Source: Argopecten irradians (taxonomy: Eukaryota > Mollusca > Bivalvia > Pectinida > Pectinidae). From it: a DNA stretch of 64,000 nucleotides. The position numbers were made by a program, and so were the translations under genes. Positions 10,426 to 25,400 of the stretch are shown one piece after another. Position 1 is the stretch's first letter. Each line of letters begins with the position of its first letter. The stretch spans positions 51,536,497 through 51,600,496 of the forward strand of contig NC_091135.1 of assembly GCF_041381155.1 (NCBI RefSeq). Reading direction: 5' to 3'. A model generated the notes under the pieces. The model was not told the DNA's origin. It saw only the letters and a list, made by a program, of their open reading frames with translations, and ran no database searches.

Positions 10426-13400
10426 ATGGAAAACACAGGCTACCAACCAGGTAAGAGCAATGTTATAAATACATTCTTCTAACTTCATGCGAGGTGTTTA
10501 GTTTAAATCAATTTTATTGTAACAAAAGACAAATGGATTCGACAAAAGTTACTACAACTTACTGACGTCCTTTCCGAACAAATAAATATATAATTACAAT
10601 GATAGTTTGTCACGTGATAGCTTAAATATGTCTATATATGTTTATTTTATATATCAAAACAAAACAAAAGGTTACAAATTAGGATATAGCTAAAGAGATA
10701 AAGGAGGGATGAGAGACACCAACGCATATTTATGTTTGTTATAGAGGGTTTTGCTTAGAACGTGTGAGTGGTTGTTCTTAACTAGGCGGCGTAAGTATAA
10801 TCCTTGTCTACACACACATAGCCTTCTGCTTTTCTAATGCGAGGTGAACAAATAGATTGTTAGCATCCAGCTTAATAGTGTCATAAGGTCACTTGCCAAT
10901 TAATAGTAGTTTATTTGTTTGTTGAAAGATCACGTGATTGTGATGAGTTTATATATATATATCATCAATTAGCTCTCTTTTGTCATATATCTCCTTTGTA
11001 TTACTTTTGAACTGCTATACCGATAATATTGTTGAAACGATTTATAAATATATCAATTGAATAACATTATAAGTCTCGAAAATCACACATGAGAAGCCGT
11101 CCTTAAATGATTAGACGTATAAATAGTAAAGCAAAACTCGACAAAAACATCCGTAGCTAGAAGCTTCAATATAGCTTCTCATTCATGATGCATGTTTACA
11201 ATAGAAAAGGATCCTAATATCTCAGAATAATAATAGAAGTATTTGAATAATTTACTGAATGTCTGTTTGGCCAATTTATTGAATTTTATTCAGCCTTGAT
11301 TTCACCAAAGTTTAGCTTGCTTGTGCCTTAGCAAATAAAGTGAAAGATTTGAAAAGACATTGCAAACAATCATCTAAAAAAATTAAAGTAAATTTCACCT
11401 GCTTCATTTATGTCAAATAAAAGGTCTATAGTTGAACATTCAGCTTTGATGACCGTCGGTTTAAATGTATATTTCAACGTCGTTCTTGCAGGGAACGTAA
11501 CTTAAAGACGATTTCCATTCATGGGTTATGTATGGACCAGTGTAAGTGCGTGTGTCTTTTGAAGGACTGTACTATGTTTCTGTATTATGTCCATTGTATA
11601 ATCCTTCTGAGACATACTGCCAGAAACACTGAACAGATCACAACCATACCTAGAAATATAGTACACAAACCAGTCGTCTCCATCCTCTTTGCTGAAATTA
11701 GACCTGGATCAGCAACTACCACTAATATAAACTGGTGTCAGGGGAGAGTATGACTTTCTCACGAGTTTCAAAATTACATTCAGATGTCAACAGTGAGGCA
11801 ATGCTAATTAAGTCAGACACAAGAAACAAGAAAGATCTTAAAGAAGAAAGATGTTTAAAAATAGTTTTGATTAAGTAGCGTTTCACGTGTAATTAAAAAG
11901 TCCTACCTATTAGTAAGATTAACTATCAATACCAACCGTAGATACAGGTAATAGATAATTTCCACTTTGAATTCATAATGGTGTTTGGTGATGATTTCGT
12001 GGAGATAATTTATGTTAGGACATGATCTAAGTTAATACAGAACCTACCCGAGTTGTACATAACGGTATATATCGGTATATACCTAAGAGCAGAGACAAAC
12101 AAGTCCCTGGTGGCTGACAGCTGATTATATAGTCGCCATGTCTTTTTATTTAAAATTCCTTAAACCACTATACTGTCTTAAAATGGACAGTGTCCATAAC
12201 CTAAACAAATTAAATGAAATTATTTCCAACTGCTAGTCAAAATTGCCTCAATAGGGAAAAACCAAAATGCTCTCTGCTTTGCTTTAAATTCTTTCTAGAT
12301 TCTTTTGTAATTTATACTATTGCAGGAAATCCAAATATATTTTGTGATGGTCTTTGTCATCTTTAAATGTAAAATCCTATTCAGAATAAAGGCCAATTAC
12401 GTTTTTCTAGATGAAGTTGTTAAAAAATAAGTCTTCAAAATATTTAGAAGAGGGGAATTAAACCACATTTTTAGGTCATCTGACCCGAAGTTCAATTAGT
12501 GCGATTTGGCTACAACTTGCCTTAAATGATCCTGACATGGTCGTGACAAAATGTTGTTATTTTTCGGGTCGATCCGAAATCAAAGATGGCCGCCTCAGCC
12601 GCCATTTTGAAAACAAATTTTGAACTTCTTCTTAAGGTCTACCAGTCCGATTTCGCGGCCACTTGCCTGAAATGATCCTGACATGGTCCCGACAAAGTGT
12701 GATTTTTCGGGTTGCTCCTAAATCTAAGACGGCCACAATGACACAATATCTTATTTATTTTCTATATGACTGTTCCCATGGTAGTCAGATGACTGTTAAG
12801 GACCTTGGGCCTCTACTTTACGAAAGTTAATATCAATTGTTTCCATTATGTTGGAAATGTTTTTGGTTGGAAAATAAGTGTCATAAATGACATTTCTATG
12901 CGTACATATTTCAATATGCCACCATAACTGAATAAAACCGTTAAATGACAACATATGTATAGCTACTATTACAGATATATATACAAAATTGTATGACAAT
13001 ATAAGTCACAAAGTCAGATATTTATGACTTAACAATAGGTAGGTCTCGGAGGACATGCCAATGTCACCGATGTTGTCCACGTGATGAGGCTTCTGTGGTG
13101 TCAGATGATGTCGTAACGTGTATTTGGCTGACCCATCGCATAACAATAATGCTATAAAATATTCTCAGCGACTGAAAGGTCAAACAATTACGGTCATATA
13201 ACAAGTTGTCTATTCAGGTGGAGTATCCAAATGTAATTTATGTCGTGGGATTTAAAATTAAACAATGGGCTGTTACACCGTGGTAACTGTGGTTCAATCG
13301 GTCGCATAGTTAAGATTACAACACTTGCTTCTGTATCACGGATAGAGTTGTAAATACGACGCGAAAGTAATGCAAGTCTCTTTCGCGTTTTATGATAAAG

Positions 13401-16400
13401 CTTATCGTACCTGAAATTAAAGTGAATATATAAGTTAGATGAAATGGTATATATGAATATACATAAGATTTAATCAAAACGTCCCTATTTAAAACGCTTA
13501 TACAGTGTAGAAATTGTGAATGTGAGAATAGTCAATAGTTTGTTCAATGATATTAGTACGAGACCAAATAGTTTTTAATGACCACGCGTTAAACACATGT
13601 CATACTCTGTGCAGTTTGCATTCTTAGAACAAGTTCAAGGTTTTATGTCGTTACTGAAGGAGAGTAGGGTATGTGTTTTGGAAGAGTAATTATTGGGATT
13701 GGTGGATCCATGCAAGTTAAATTTTATGGTTGACTAATCAGTTAAGATATTTATTGCAAAAGCAAAGAAAAAAACCCTCGCTTTGGATCTACAGGTATTG
13801 AATTTCTATATAGTAATGAATTACATGTAATTCTATACTTATGTATGGAGATCTTCAGTGAATTTAACGTAGTCAAACAGCCCTTCCTTTATGATCGGAC
13901 AATAAAGAGCTATTTGTATACGGACCTCATCCTACCCGTAACTTGCTTGCTATCTAGATTTTATACTTCTTACGTTGATGCTTGATATTTGTCACATACT
14001 CAAGAAGATGCAACAATTCAGGGACATACTAATTAGCACAAGGAGTTTTCTTTTGCTTTGATGGAATGCAAGTAGTTATGGATGGATGTCACGGAGGCAT
14101 TTTTTAAAAATAGTGTTTTTCATAAAATATGTTCCTTCATCTGGCTGTTAACAGGACGTTAATCAAACAAACAAACAAACCTTTACCTGCCCTTGGATGT
14201 TCCTATATACTTCGTCTTTCTTCTCACAGCAATATGATAGCCATGTGTGAGGAAATGGTTCGTTATACAAACAGCATGTTTCATGCAAAAGACGAATATG
14301 CACAACCTTTGTTATTGTTCGTGGATGAATAGGTTTTTAGCTATTTCCACAAGTCTCAGTACATGTGTACATAACTTTAGCATACGGTCGGTCGATTGGT
14401 GTTACCGAGCTTATGCTCCGAGTAGGTATCTGTAACAAATCGACATTAGAACGGTGCGATCTATACTTAACTTGCGGATATAGATCATATAACAGACATG
14501 CAATATTTGCATACGTTTACGTCCGCTAATATGGAAGTCGTGTCTCAAATTATCCTAGGTGTCGCCGGAGAGTTGAATTAAAGAAACAAAACAAAGTCCT
14601 GTTTAGAATCGGGTTTTGAGCCTTCAAATAGCTGTGAAAACCTGTTGATACTGTGCTGTCTGGGAGGTATTTAGATAAATATATAGGCACGACAACTTAT
14701 TAACACTCCTTCATTAGTTGTATCTAGTTGATGTGATATCAATCTTTGATGTCGTTTTTGGCCGCATGACGCATAGCATTAATATCCTTCAGCATGTATA
14801 AACGTTTAACTGCCAACTCATTTGCCTACGCCTTGATAGGTATGTATACATTTTACGGTGAATTCTAATAAAGATGCAACCATTTGTGCAATTTAATATA
14901 AGATTTGTTAAGTAATGAGAGTGTCTTAGACACAAAATAAAAGTCAGGCCTAATAAGACCCTTACATAGAAATTACCTAAAATTAAGTGTATATGCATCA
15001 TTTTGCACGTAGTAGTGCTATTACAAACACTTCACTAGTGTAAGTAATATATCATTAAGATATGTAAGGTATTTCACTATTGGAAAATGTGATATTGTGA
15101 AATCTTTCTTATTTGCCTTCAATTCTTTTTAACTTCAATCTATAATCAATAAAAGTCCATATGAGTGACGGCCAGGTTTTATATACCTGAGAAATCAGTG
15201 AGTTCTCTCTGAGCGTGAAATCGTATATGTTCGTTCAAACTAAGAATAAATACAGGAAGCAAAAAGACAGTTTTCCCTAATTGAAATGTCAGCTTTATAA
15301 AGTAAATAAAAAAAACTAGTCTTGCTGAGAAAGAACGATAATAATATTGTCTAATGATGAGGGTAATGAATAGTATGTTGTTAGTATTTTAACTGACTAG
15401 ATACCATAAGGCAAACTCATAAATGGATTGGTAAGTTTCAGCATTCTAAGAGCATGGCTTTGATAGGTAAGTCCGAGAGCAAAGCAATACCATGTCTATA
15501 ACACCGATATTTACGTCTCCCTTGAAGTTACCTCACTTGTGACCTTATAAAGTGGTAGTTTATGCTCTTAGTTAACGTTTAACATACAAGACTGGTTCAT
15601 CCGGTTGGGGTGTACTAGCAAAAGTCTGGCGGAATGCTAATGAGATAGCACTTTAAATTGGACAAGAGTTATCACTATCGCAAAGAGACACATCACGTAT
15701 GTATCGCAGTTTCCCAAAACAAAGAAATTCACACACGCAATACATTACAAACAGTGTGTCATCTGTCCTTAAATGACACTAGTTGCTAATAGGGGGAAAA
15801 AGAAATATACCATACCAGTTAATAGCATGACATTTGCGTATAGTAAATCATCAGTGTCAAAGCAAATTAGACTTAAGATCTTCATTTTCAAAACAGTTGT
15901 GTTGTTATTTGTACAAAAGTGTAAGTGCCAGCTATACTGATTCGGCTTCCAGCAAGCAAACCCAACTTAAATCGTATACACGTATACATACCGTATATAA
16001 TATGCATGTAATGTGTGGTAGCCTCCGGCATTGTAATGAGATCATAGACGTAATACGAAGGTTACTAAATACATTGACCGCATTATTACATCTACTTGGT
16101 TGATTTAGAAATGTATAGCTGATTTGGGGTTTAGCATCTGTTAAAGATGAAATGAATATTGTGAAGAAATATATGTTTGTGTCAGTAGTTTGTATGTAAT
16201 ATGCATGACATGTCAAAGACCCTTCTGAAAATATGCTTTTTGGTAGGGTTGTAACAAATACAACTATGCAACACAGTATCCATCATTTTCGTTATTCTTA
16301 CAGCGCTTTATCTCAAGGAACCAGAATTCTGTAAATAGGATAACTGTATAATTCGTGAATTGCAATTCAATTCATCGTTACGAAAAATCAAGGACATTAA

Positions 16401-19400
16401 ATACAAATCTGATTTGACGAGAGGAAATTATTTAGTAGACGGAAGATACTCAAACATTATAACTTTATACTGGCAATTGGCAAACTAGTCTTAACACTCC
16501 CTTAGTATGCTAATTAGAGCAGAAATACTGGGCCAGGAGGTAGGTTCCGGTTCCTTTATCTAAGAGAAAAATGTAGGATAATCGAAACGTTAAGAGAAAA
16601 GGAAGATGCCCTTTACGAAGTAGGTACTAACGCCCCGTTCCTCACATGTTGCTGAAGTATGCAGCGATGATAAACTTATTGTATTCTTGTGAATTTGTTA
16701 TTTACATTCCATTTCGAAATTTCTATTGTATCTTTATTAGTTAAGCAATATATTTAATATTTGTATTTGATATCTGTCAATCATATTATATGTTTGATGT
16801 ATGTATTTTTATGTTGGAACATCGGGATACATTTACTTTAAACGTTATCCGAAATAAGCCAAAGAACACAATACTAACAGGCTTAACTATGTCAATAATT
16901 ATTATAAGAAGAAAAGGAAATGCCACGACATTACTTATCACCTTTAAGCCAGGGATTGCGCCTGGTTTTTGAAAGTTCCGTGAATTTCAATCTCAAATAA
17001 ATAGCCACTCAAGCTGAGAGAATAACCGTTGTTTAACAAAATCAGAAGTCAAAAGTCAAGGAAATAGACCGTTGAAAATAAAATAAGATGTTGCACAAAG
17101 ATTAACAAAATATAGTCTGATTCATTGTTTTATATTATATGGATCAATAGATTGCTAAATATGTTACTGTTGTACATGGGTGTTGAAAATATAGCTGAAT
17201 CTGCGATAAAACCATATTTTGGTTCGATGCTTATTAGGACACTGTAAACAAACTCGGCTACTACCATTTCGCGATTTCCGTTTCAAAGCATTTTTGCGGA
17301 GATTAAGTTTCGCAGATTTTAAATTGAATGAAGATACCTTTGAATAAAATTTGTGCAAGAATTATGGAGATATTTTAAAATTCGCGAAGATCAACTTTCA
17401 CAAATAAAACTTGATCGTGAAATTCGTGAAAATAAATCTCACTCTTAAATAAGTTGTTATGCAGTAATCTCGAGTCATGTTTAAGTATAAATTCAGAATT
17501 ACGAAGATGCTACCTGAACATATCAGTTATATACATGCATGATATTAACATGTAACATTGTATTAACGTTTAAGATGGAGATGGGGGTCCTGTACAGAGA
17601 AAGGCTGTCAGCAATGGCAGCATGGCACCACCAAGGAGGGAGAAGGTTAAAATGAAGAAAAATGTCGGACTCGTCAGTGGGATATCGTTCATCGTTGGAT
17701 CAGTCATCGGTAAGTCACGGAATAAAAATAAAATGTTAACTTTTATTTTATTTATTTATCTGCAATTTTACACTTAATACATTTGACAATGTTTATTTTA
17801 TATGTTATTTATGAGTATAGTCAGCCAAATTAACGCTTTTACTACCATATTTACATCAGACCATAATTGACCGTTTGCCCCCCGTGTATTGGGATATTGG
17901 AATGGTTGTGGGCTATAACCCATGACTGACCGAGATATAAAAACTCCCATAGAATGGAATGAATTTTTCTATCGATGTCCATAGCACGTGATCGGATGGG
18001 ACTTCAGATAAACCACTCAAACTTAAGAAGCTCTTTCTTATTATATATGCTTAAGGTATGTCAATAATCATAAAACAGAATATACAACAGCATCCCATAC
18101 CTGTCTGGGTACGCCACGTGTACTTTAACCACCGCCTTGCTTTATAAATAGTAGTATAAATCTTCTATCTGCATGGGTAGATGAACATTTTAATTTCTCC
18201 AGAATTTATTGTGCCGAACTCGTGGTATTGTGAAAATAAAGTAGGTATTCCGGTGAGACTATTCCTTGCACCAACGAGATTTCTTTGTAGATATTACATA
18301 CAGTGATCGTTATTGACAACAAGCAGTGTCTATACCCATTAGCCTCATTTCGTCTGTTAAGTCATGGACCATAGTGTTTGCGTCATTCACACAGCTCCCT
18401 AGCTGGTTTATACTCAATCCTTCTGTTGATATCCGACATAAAAAGTAAAATATCGCAAACAACCCATTAGGCAAATACGGCTTTGATTGATCGTGTATAT
18501 AGTCTAAACGGCAAATGTCCCATAAAATCTAATATTTAGTCAAATAGGTGGACATATTATATATGATTCTCTACCATTTTCTTCTATGACATGAGCTCTT
18601 TTTTTCCAAAGATCTATATCAGAAAAAGTTATATACAGGAAAATTCTCAATATGTATATCTTTCAAGTAACATTATTTTGCCGGTCATTGGCAGAATCAA
18701 CATCAAACATGATCAAGCGATTCTTATGTAGATACCTACATGTAGTGATAGGAAATATACCAATATTACCACGTCGTCTATTGTTTGTCCATTTACATAA
18801 TACTTGTTTTGTAAAATTACTTACTAAATTTATATTATGTTAATAATTGCTGAAAGATGTTGTATATCACTGATTTCCATGATGCAGGTTCCGGTATATT
18901 CATATCTCCTAAAGGAGTACTTACTGAGACCGGTTCTGTTGGCCTCAGTCTGATCGTATGGGTATCTGCTGGGATTCTCTCACTCCTGGGTAAGTTCTGC
19001 TTTCAAAGGGCGTTGATAACTCCTTTCAAAAGCCAGCCAGTTTAATGAATAGATATCAGTTTTAGAGTGTTCAGTAATACCGTTGATTGAGACTCCTTAA
19101 TATGTACAATTGTATAAAAAAGGTGATGTTTGTAAGTGATTAAGTGTCATTGGTATCTTTCCTATTAGCCATAAAATGGTTCTTGTAATTATGCCCTGCT
19201 CATACATGTTTTATAATGCATATGCAATCAACATGCTATAATTAGATGACACTGTTGATGAATTGTGTTATGGCAGGGTCTTTATCGTACGCGGAGGTTG
19301 GATGTCTAATCACCAAATCTGGAGGCGAATATCCATACATATGGGCTGGGTTGGGGAGAATCATCGCCTTCTTGTTCGCCTGGACAAAAGTCATCGTGTT

Positions 19401-22400
19401 AACGCCCTCAGCGGTGGCTATCATCACCCTCACATTTGCCGAATATATGGTCACATTTTTCGACTACTGTGGAGCACCCCAGACACCCGTGAAGGTCATC
19501 GCGGCTCTAGCTATCCGTACGTATTATTAGAAATCAGTTTTCGGTCACATATTCCACAGAAGGCCGAAATATTGGTTATGGTGCCTCAGTCATGTAAAAT
19601 TGTGCTGTCCATATATATATATATATAATGTGTAGATTTCTTAATGTGTACTTTAGTTTACAACTCCATCTGTTTGATGTCACTTATACTGTAATGTTTC
19701 TGTTCCAGTCACTCTGGCAATCATCAACTGCTGGGACACCAAGCTAGCGGCCAGTGTACAGGTCTTCTTTACAGCCGCCAAGCTCATCGCCCTCGTCATT
19801 ATCATTATTGGTGGATTCGTATGGCTGGGAAGAGGTCCGTATAGCTATATATTAGAGTAGAATGAGCAACATATGAACGAATAGCAGGAAAAAAAAAATG
19901 TTTGTATATCAATGTAATAAACGTATATGGTAAAAAGTTCCTTGTCATAAAGACATGGAAATATCGCCAAGCACTATAAAGCAATATTTAGCTTAAGTTT
20001 ATTTGAAAATTACAATCTCCTTGTTATTATATTATGTTTAGGGGAAACAGCCACGATGAACTCGGGATTTGCTGGCACAACGGGCTCGGCATCCTCCATC
20101 GCTTTGGCATTTTATGATGCTCTCTGGGCTTACGACGGATGGTATGGATATCTGTAAATCTAAAATCCTCACAGTAAATTAATTATATGAGTATATTTAT
20201 TATAGTAATATCATAGTTTTGAGCGACTGTTTCACTATTTGTCTGCAATTTACATGAAAAGGCTTTGGTTCGAATGCAAAAAAGCCGCAACATAATGTCA
20301 ATGTATTCATTTGAAAACGCTTTATCTCTTGAGTTCTATTTTTCAGGAACACCCTAAATTACGTGACTGAAGAACTAAGGAATCCATACGTGTAAGTATC
20401 AAACATAATGTATACAAAAGGTAATTTTAGTTTGGCTTAACATCATTTGCCCATCCTCTATCAAGAAATTGGATTTTAACCATACCTACCAATATTTTCA
20501 TTTATTTCTTAATTATCCGATAAGTTTACTTTGAAATTTACTGTTTTAAAAAACACTCAGCTCTAGAAATTGTAACTTGACAAATAATCTTTTGTCTATA
20601 AATTATGATAGTTGGCATGTTCAATTAGCAGGAGGCTATTTGAGTGTTTTGTAAATGATGAATTGGCCTCGACCAAGTATAGCAATAATTGAATGGGAGA
20701 GAACCCGCAACGTTGTGTACGTGTCATCAGATCGTAATTACCGTCCTAGATTTTCATATCCAGACCCCAGAATATGGCATGTCAATTTCTGTCCTACCAA
20801 TTCGGGTTTTCACATTTTATTCCGTAGAAACCTACCCAGAGCGAACATCATAGGCGTGGTTCTCGTGACAACAGTTTACCTGCTGGCCAACATCTCGTAC
20901 CTGACGGTATTGGGCACTGACGGACTGCTCGAGTCTAGCGCTGTCGTCGTTGTAAGTAGACCAGAAGATTATCAACAATAATAGCCGTGTTCAAAATCTC
21001 ATTCAAGTTCAAACATTGTATGGTAGTCTATATAGTGTAGGAAATGCGACGGGGGAATAAAATTTGTTTAAACTACAAGTCAGAAATAATTCAATTTTTC
21101 ATGACTAAAGTGTCAAAATTGATGCGCACATAGATGTATGATACAATAATGGGATAAAGAAATAATTCCAACTGTGTGGAACACAAATGTAAGTGGTGAT
21201 TTCCCTTATCAAGCACAGGGACCTGGCACGAATTTTTTACCCAACAGTATACATACATATATTATAGTATCAAGGGTAAAACTCGGCGTTCGAGAAAAAA
21301 GGACCAATTTAAAAAAAAAAAAAAAAAAAAGACCGTGATTTTTTTTTTAATAAACGAACTCGATACACCATTGGCGCATATCTTACCTTAAAGATAAATA
21401 CTTTATCTTTCCAATGAGTGCTTGATGAACAAAATTGGACAAGTATTGACCAAGTTATGGTCAGATGAATCGGGAAATTGAATACGAAAAATATGCTAGG
21501 TAGACATTTCCCTGTCTGCTCGAAATGCCGTTTCGCCTCTAATGGTTACCTCAAAAACCAAGCCGAAATCACAAAATTTACGCTTGTGGTGATAAACAGT
21601 ACCCATAACTGTGTTCATCAACAATCTCCTTTTGAGGTGTTAAATCCCATACTTTGTAGAAACTCTATTTAAAGTGAATAGTCGGGCAAAGAAAACCAGT
21701 CTAAATGCGTTCATTGGCCTTCCAAAAGTTCTCACATATTAATACGACGGTCAAGTTCTGCTTAGTTTCCCAGTTCTGACCATTAAAGTAAAGAAAAGTT
21801 GAAAGCATTGGAAGCGAGGCTGCGTGGAAATGTAACCACGGACATAGTGATCCGGGAGGACGTTTTAGAATTTCCATACTTTCAATTAATTTCTTCGTAC
21901 GCAGACAGATTTTGACGAGAGATTTTATTTTTCCATTTCATAAGAAATTATACTGGATACATTCACACCATTTTTACCGACTTAAGCCATCCTTGCCCGA
22001 CTGTTCACTTTAAACATCGTGTAGCTCACTTACTTGTACCATCACCGCCATGTTCATTTGTTCTTCGGAATGTTTCTCGACTTTACAGACAAGCGCGACA
22101 CTACATAACTTGAAAAATGCAGTCACGATATGGAAAATCGAGAAGCATTCCGAAAAAAATTAGCATGGCGGTGATTTTTAAAGTCAGTGAGCTACACGAT
22201 GTTTAAATGGAGTTTCTACAAAGTACGGAATATTACACCTCAAAAGGATATTGTGGATGAACACAGTTATGGGTACTCTTTACTGCCACAAGCGTAGATG
22301 TTGTGATTTCAGCTTGGTTTTTGAGGTACCGATTAGAGGCGATACCACATTTGGACCAAACAGGGAAATGTCTGCCTAGCATATTTTAAGCAAATATCCC

Positions 22401-25400
22401 GATTCATCAGGTCATATCTTTGTCAACACTTGGCCAATTTTGTTTATCAAGCATTCATCAAACCTGACCGGAAATATGTTATATCTCATAACGTTCTGTG
22501 TTACAGACTTGGGGTGAGAAAGTCCTAGGATCTGCCGGGATCATCATGCCCATTTTTGTATTGTTCTCTACCTTTGGAGCAGCCAATGGTGCCATGTTTG
22601 CCGGAGTAAGGTATGAGTTCATCAGAATCAGGCTCAAACCTCGTGTAGGGAACACATCTATATAAGTTCGAAGTTGTCAGGAGTAAGCATTTTGAATAAA
22701 TATGTGTTTCCCTTTAATTACATTATTTTTACAATACTGATGGTTTATTTTTATTTTTACATATAGGACGCTGTATGCTGCGGCCAGAGAACAACAATTC
22801 CCAGAAGTATTATCCTACGTCAACTGTAAACGATATACCCCAATACCGTGTATCATATTCACGGTAAGTAAAAGCCTACGTCAACTGTAAACGATATACC
22901 CCAATACCGTGTATCATATTCACGGTAAGTAATACCCTGCGTCAGTTGTAAACGATATACCCCAATACCGTGTGTCATATTCAAGGTAAGTAATAGCCTA
23001 CGTAAATTGTAAACGATACCCCAATACCGTGTGTCATATTCACGTTAAGTAATAGCCTACGTCAGTTGTAAACGATATACCCCAATACCGGGTATCATAT
23101 TCACGGTAAGTAATAGCCTACGTCAATTGTAAACAATACCCCAATACCATGTATCATATTCACGGTAAGTAATAGCCTACGTCAGTTGTAAACGATAAAC
23201 CCCAATGCCGTGTGTCACATTCACGGTAAGTAATATCCTACGTCAGTTGTAAACGATATACCCCAATGCCGTGTGTCACATTCACGGTAAGTAATATCCT
23301 ACGTCAATTGTAAACGATATACCCCAATACCGTGCATCATATTAACGGTAAGTAATAGCCTACGTCAGTTGTAAACGATATACCCCAATGCCGTGTGTCA
23401 TATTAACGGTAAGTAATATCCTACGTCAATTGTAAACGATATACCCCAATACCGTGCATCATATTCACGGTAAGTAATAGCCTACGTCAGTTGTAAACGA
23501 TATACCCCAATGCCGTGTGTCGCATTCACGGTAAGTAATATCCTACGTCAGCTGTAAACGATATACCCCAATGCCGTGTGTCACATTCACGGTAAGTAAT
23601 ATCCTACGTCAGCTGTAAACGATATACCCCAATACCGTGTGTCATATTCACGGTAAGTTATACCCTACGTCAGTTGTAAACGATATACCCCAATACCGTG
23701 TGTCACATTCACGGTAAGTAATATCCTACGTCAGCTGTAAACGATATACCCCAATACCGTGTGTCATATTCACGGTAAGTTATACCCTACGTCAGTTATA
23801 AACGATATACCCCAATTCCGTGTATCATATTCACGGTAAGTAATAGCCTACGTTAACTGTAAACGATATATCCCAATACCGTGTGTCATATTCACGTTAA
23901 GTAATATCCTACGTCAACTGTAAACGATTTACCCCAATACCGTGTATCATATTCACGGTAAGTAATATCCTACGTCAATAGTAAAAGATACCCCAATATC
24001 GTGTATCATATTCACGGTAAGTAATAGCCTACGTCAACTGTAAACGATATACCCCAATACCGTGTATCATATTCACGGTAAGTAATATCCTACGTCAACT
24101 GTAAACGATATACCCCAATACCGTGCATCATATTCACGGTAAGTAATATCCTACGTCAATTGTAAACGATATACCACAATACCGTGCATCATATTCAAGG
24201 TATGTAATATCCTACGTCAACTGTAAACGATACCCCAATACCGTGTATCATATTCACGGTAAGTAAAAGCCTACGTCAGTTGTAAACGATATACCCTAAT
24301 ACTGTGTATCATATTCACGGTAAGTAATACCCTACGTCAGTTGTAAACAATATACCCCAATGCCGTGTATCATAATCACGGTAAGTAATACCCTACGTCA
24401 GTTGTAAACAATATACCCCAATGCAGTGTGTCACATTCACGGTAAGTAATAGCCTACGTCAACTGTAAACGATATACCCCAATACCGGGTATCATATTCA
24501 CGGTAAATAATACCCTACGTCAGTTGTAAACAATATACCCCAATGCCGTGTATCATATTCACGGTAAGTAATAGCCTACGTAAATTGTAAACGATACCCC
24601 AATACCGGGTATCATATTCACGGTAAGTAAAAGCCTATGTCAACTGTAAACGATATACCCCAATACCGTGTATCATATTCACGATACGTAATACCCTACG
24701 TCAGTTGTAAACAATATACCCCAATACCATGTGTCATATTCACGGTAAACATGTATCATATTCACGGTAATTATTATCCTACGTCAGTTATAAACGATAC
24801 CCCAATACCGTGTATCATATTCACGGTAAGTAAAAGCCTACGTCAACTGTAAACGATATACCCCAATACCGTGCATCATATTCACGGTAAGTAATAGCCT
24901 ACGTCAGCTGTAAACGATATACCCCAATACCGTGTATCATATTCACGGTTAGTATTATCCTACGTCAGTTATAAACGATATACCCCAATACCGTGTATCA
25001 TATTCACGGTAAATAATAGCCTACGTCAGTTGTAAACGATATACCCCAATACCGTGCATCATATTCAAGGTAAGTAATAGCCTACGTCAGTTGTAAACGA
25101 TATACCCCAATACCGTGTATCATATTCACGGAAAGTAATAGCCTACGTCAATTGTAAACAATACCCCAATACCGTGTGTCATATTCACGGTAAGTATTAT
25201 CCTACGTCAATTGTAAACGATTTACCCCAATACCGTGTATTACATTCACGGTAAGTAATAGCCTACGTCAATTGTAAACGATATACCCCAATACCGTGTA
25301 TCATATTCAAGGTAAGTAATAGCCTACGTCAGTTGTAAACGATATAACCCAATACCGTGCATCATATTCACGGTAAATAATAGCCTACGTCAATTGTAAC

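Larger units (their letters stand above)
10451..17574 (+). other. Intron 1 of the SLC7A9-like gene (7.1 kb)
   Basis: Long first intron, AT-rich, with no internal gene recognised. It holds a tandem-core element at 12473-12815, Rep-1 pieces at 14127-14183 and 15590-15795, and a very decayed Rep-1-like stretch near 16530-16650 ('atgtaggataatcgaaacgt'). The rest is unremarkable. Confidence 0.55.
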
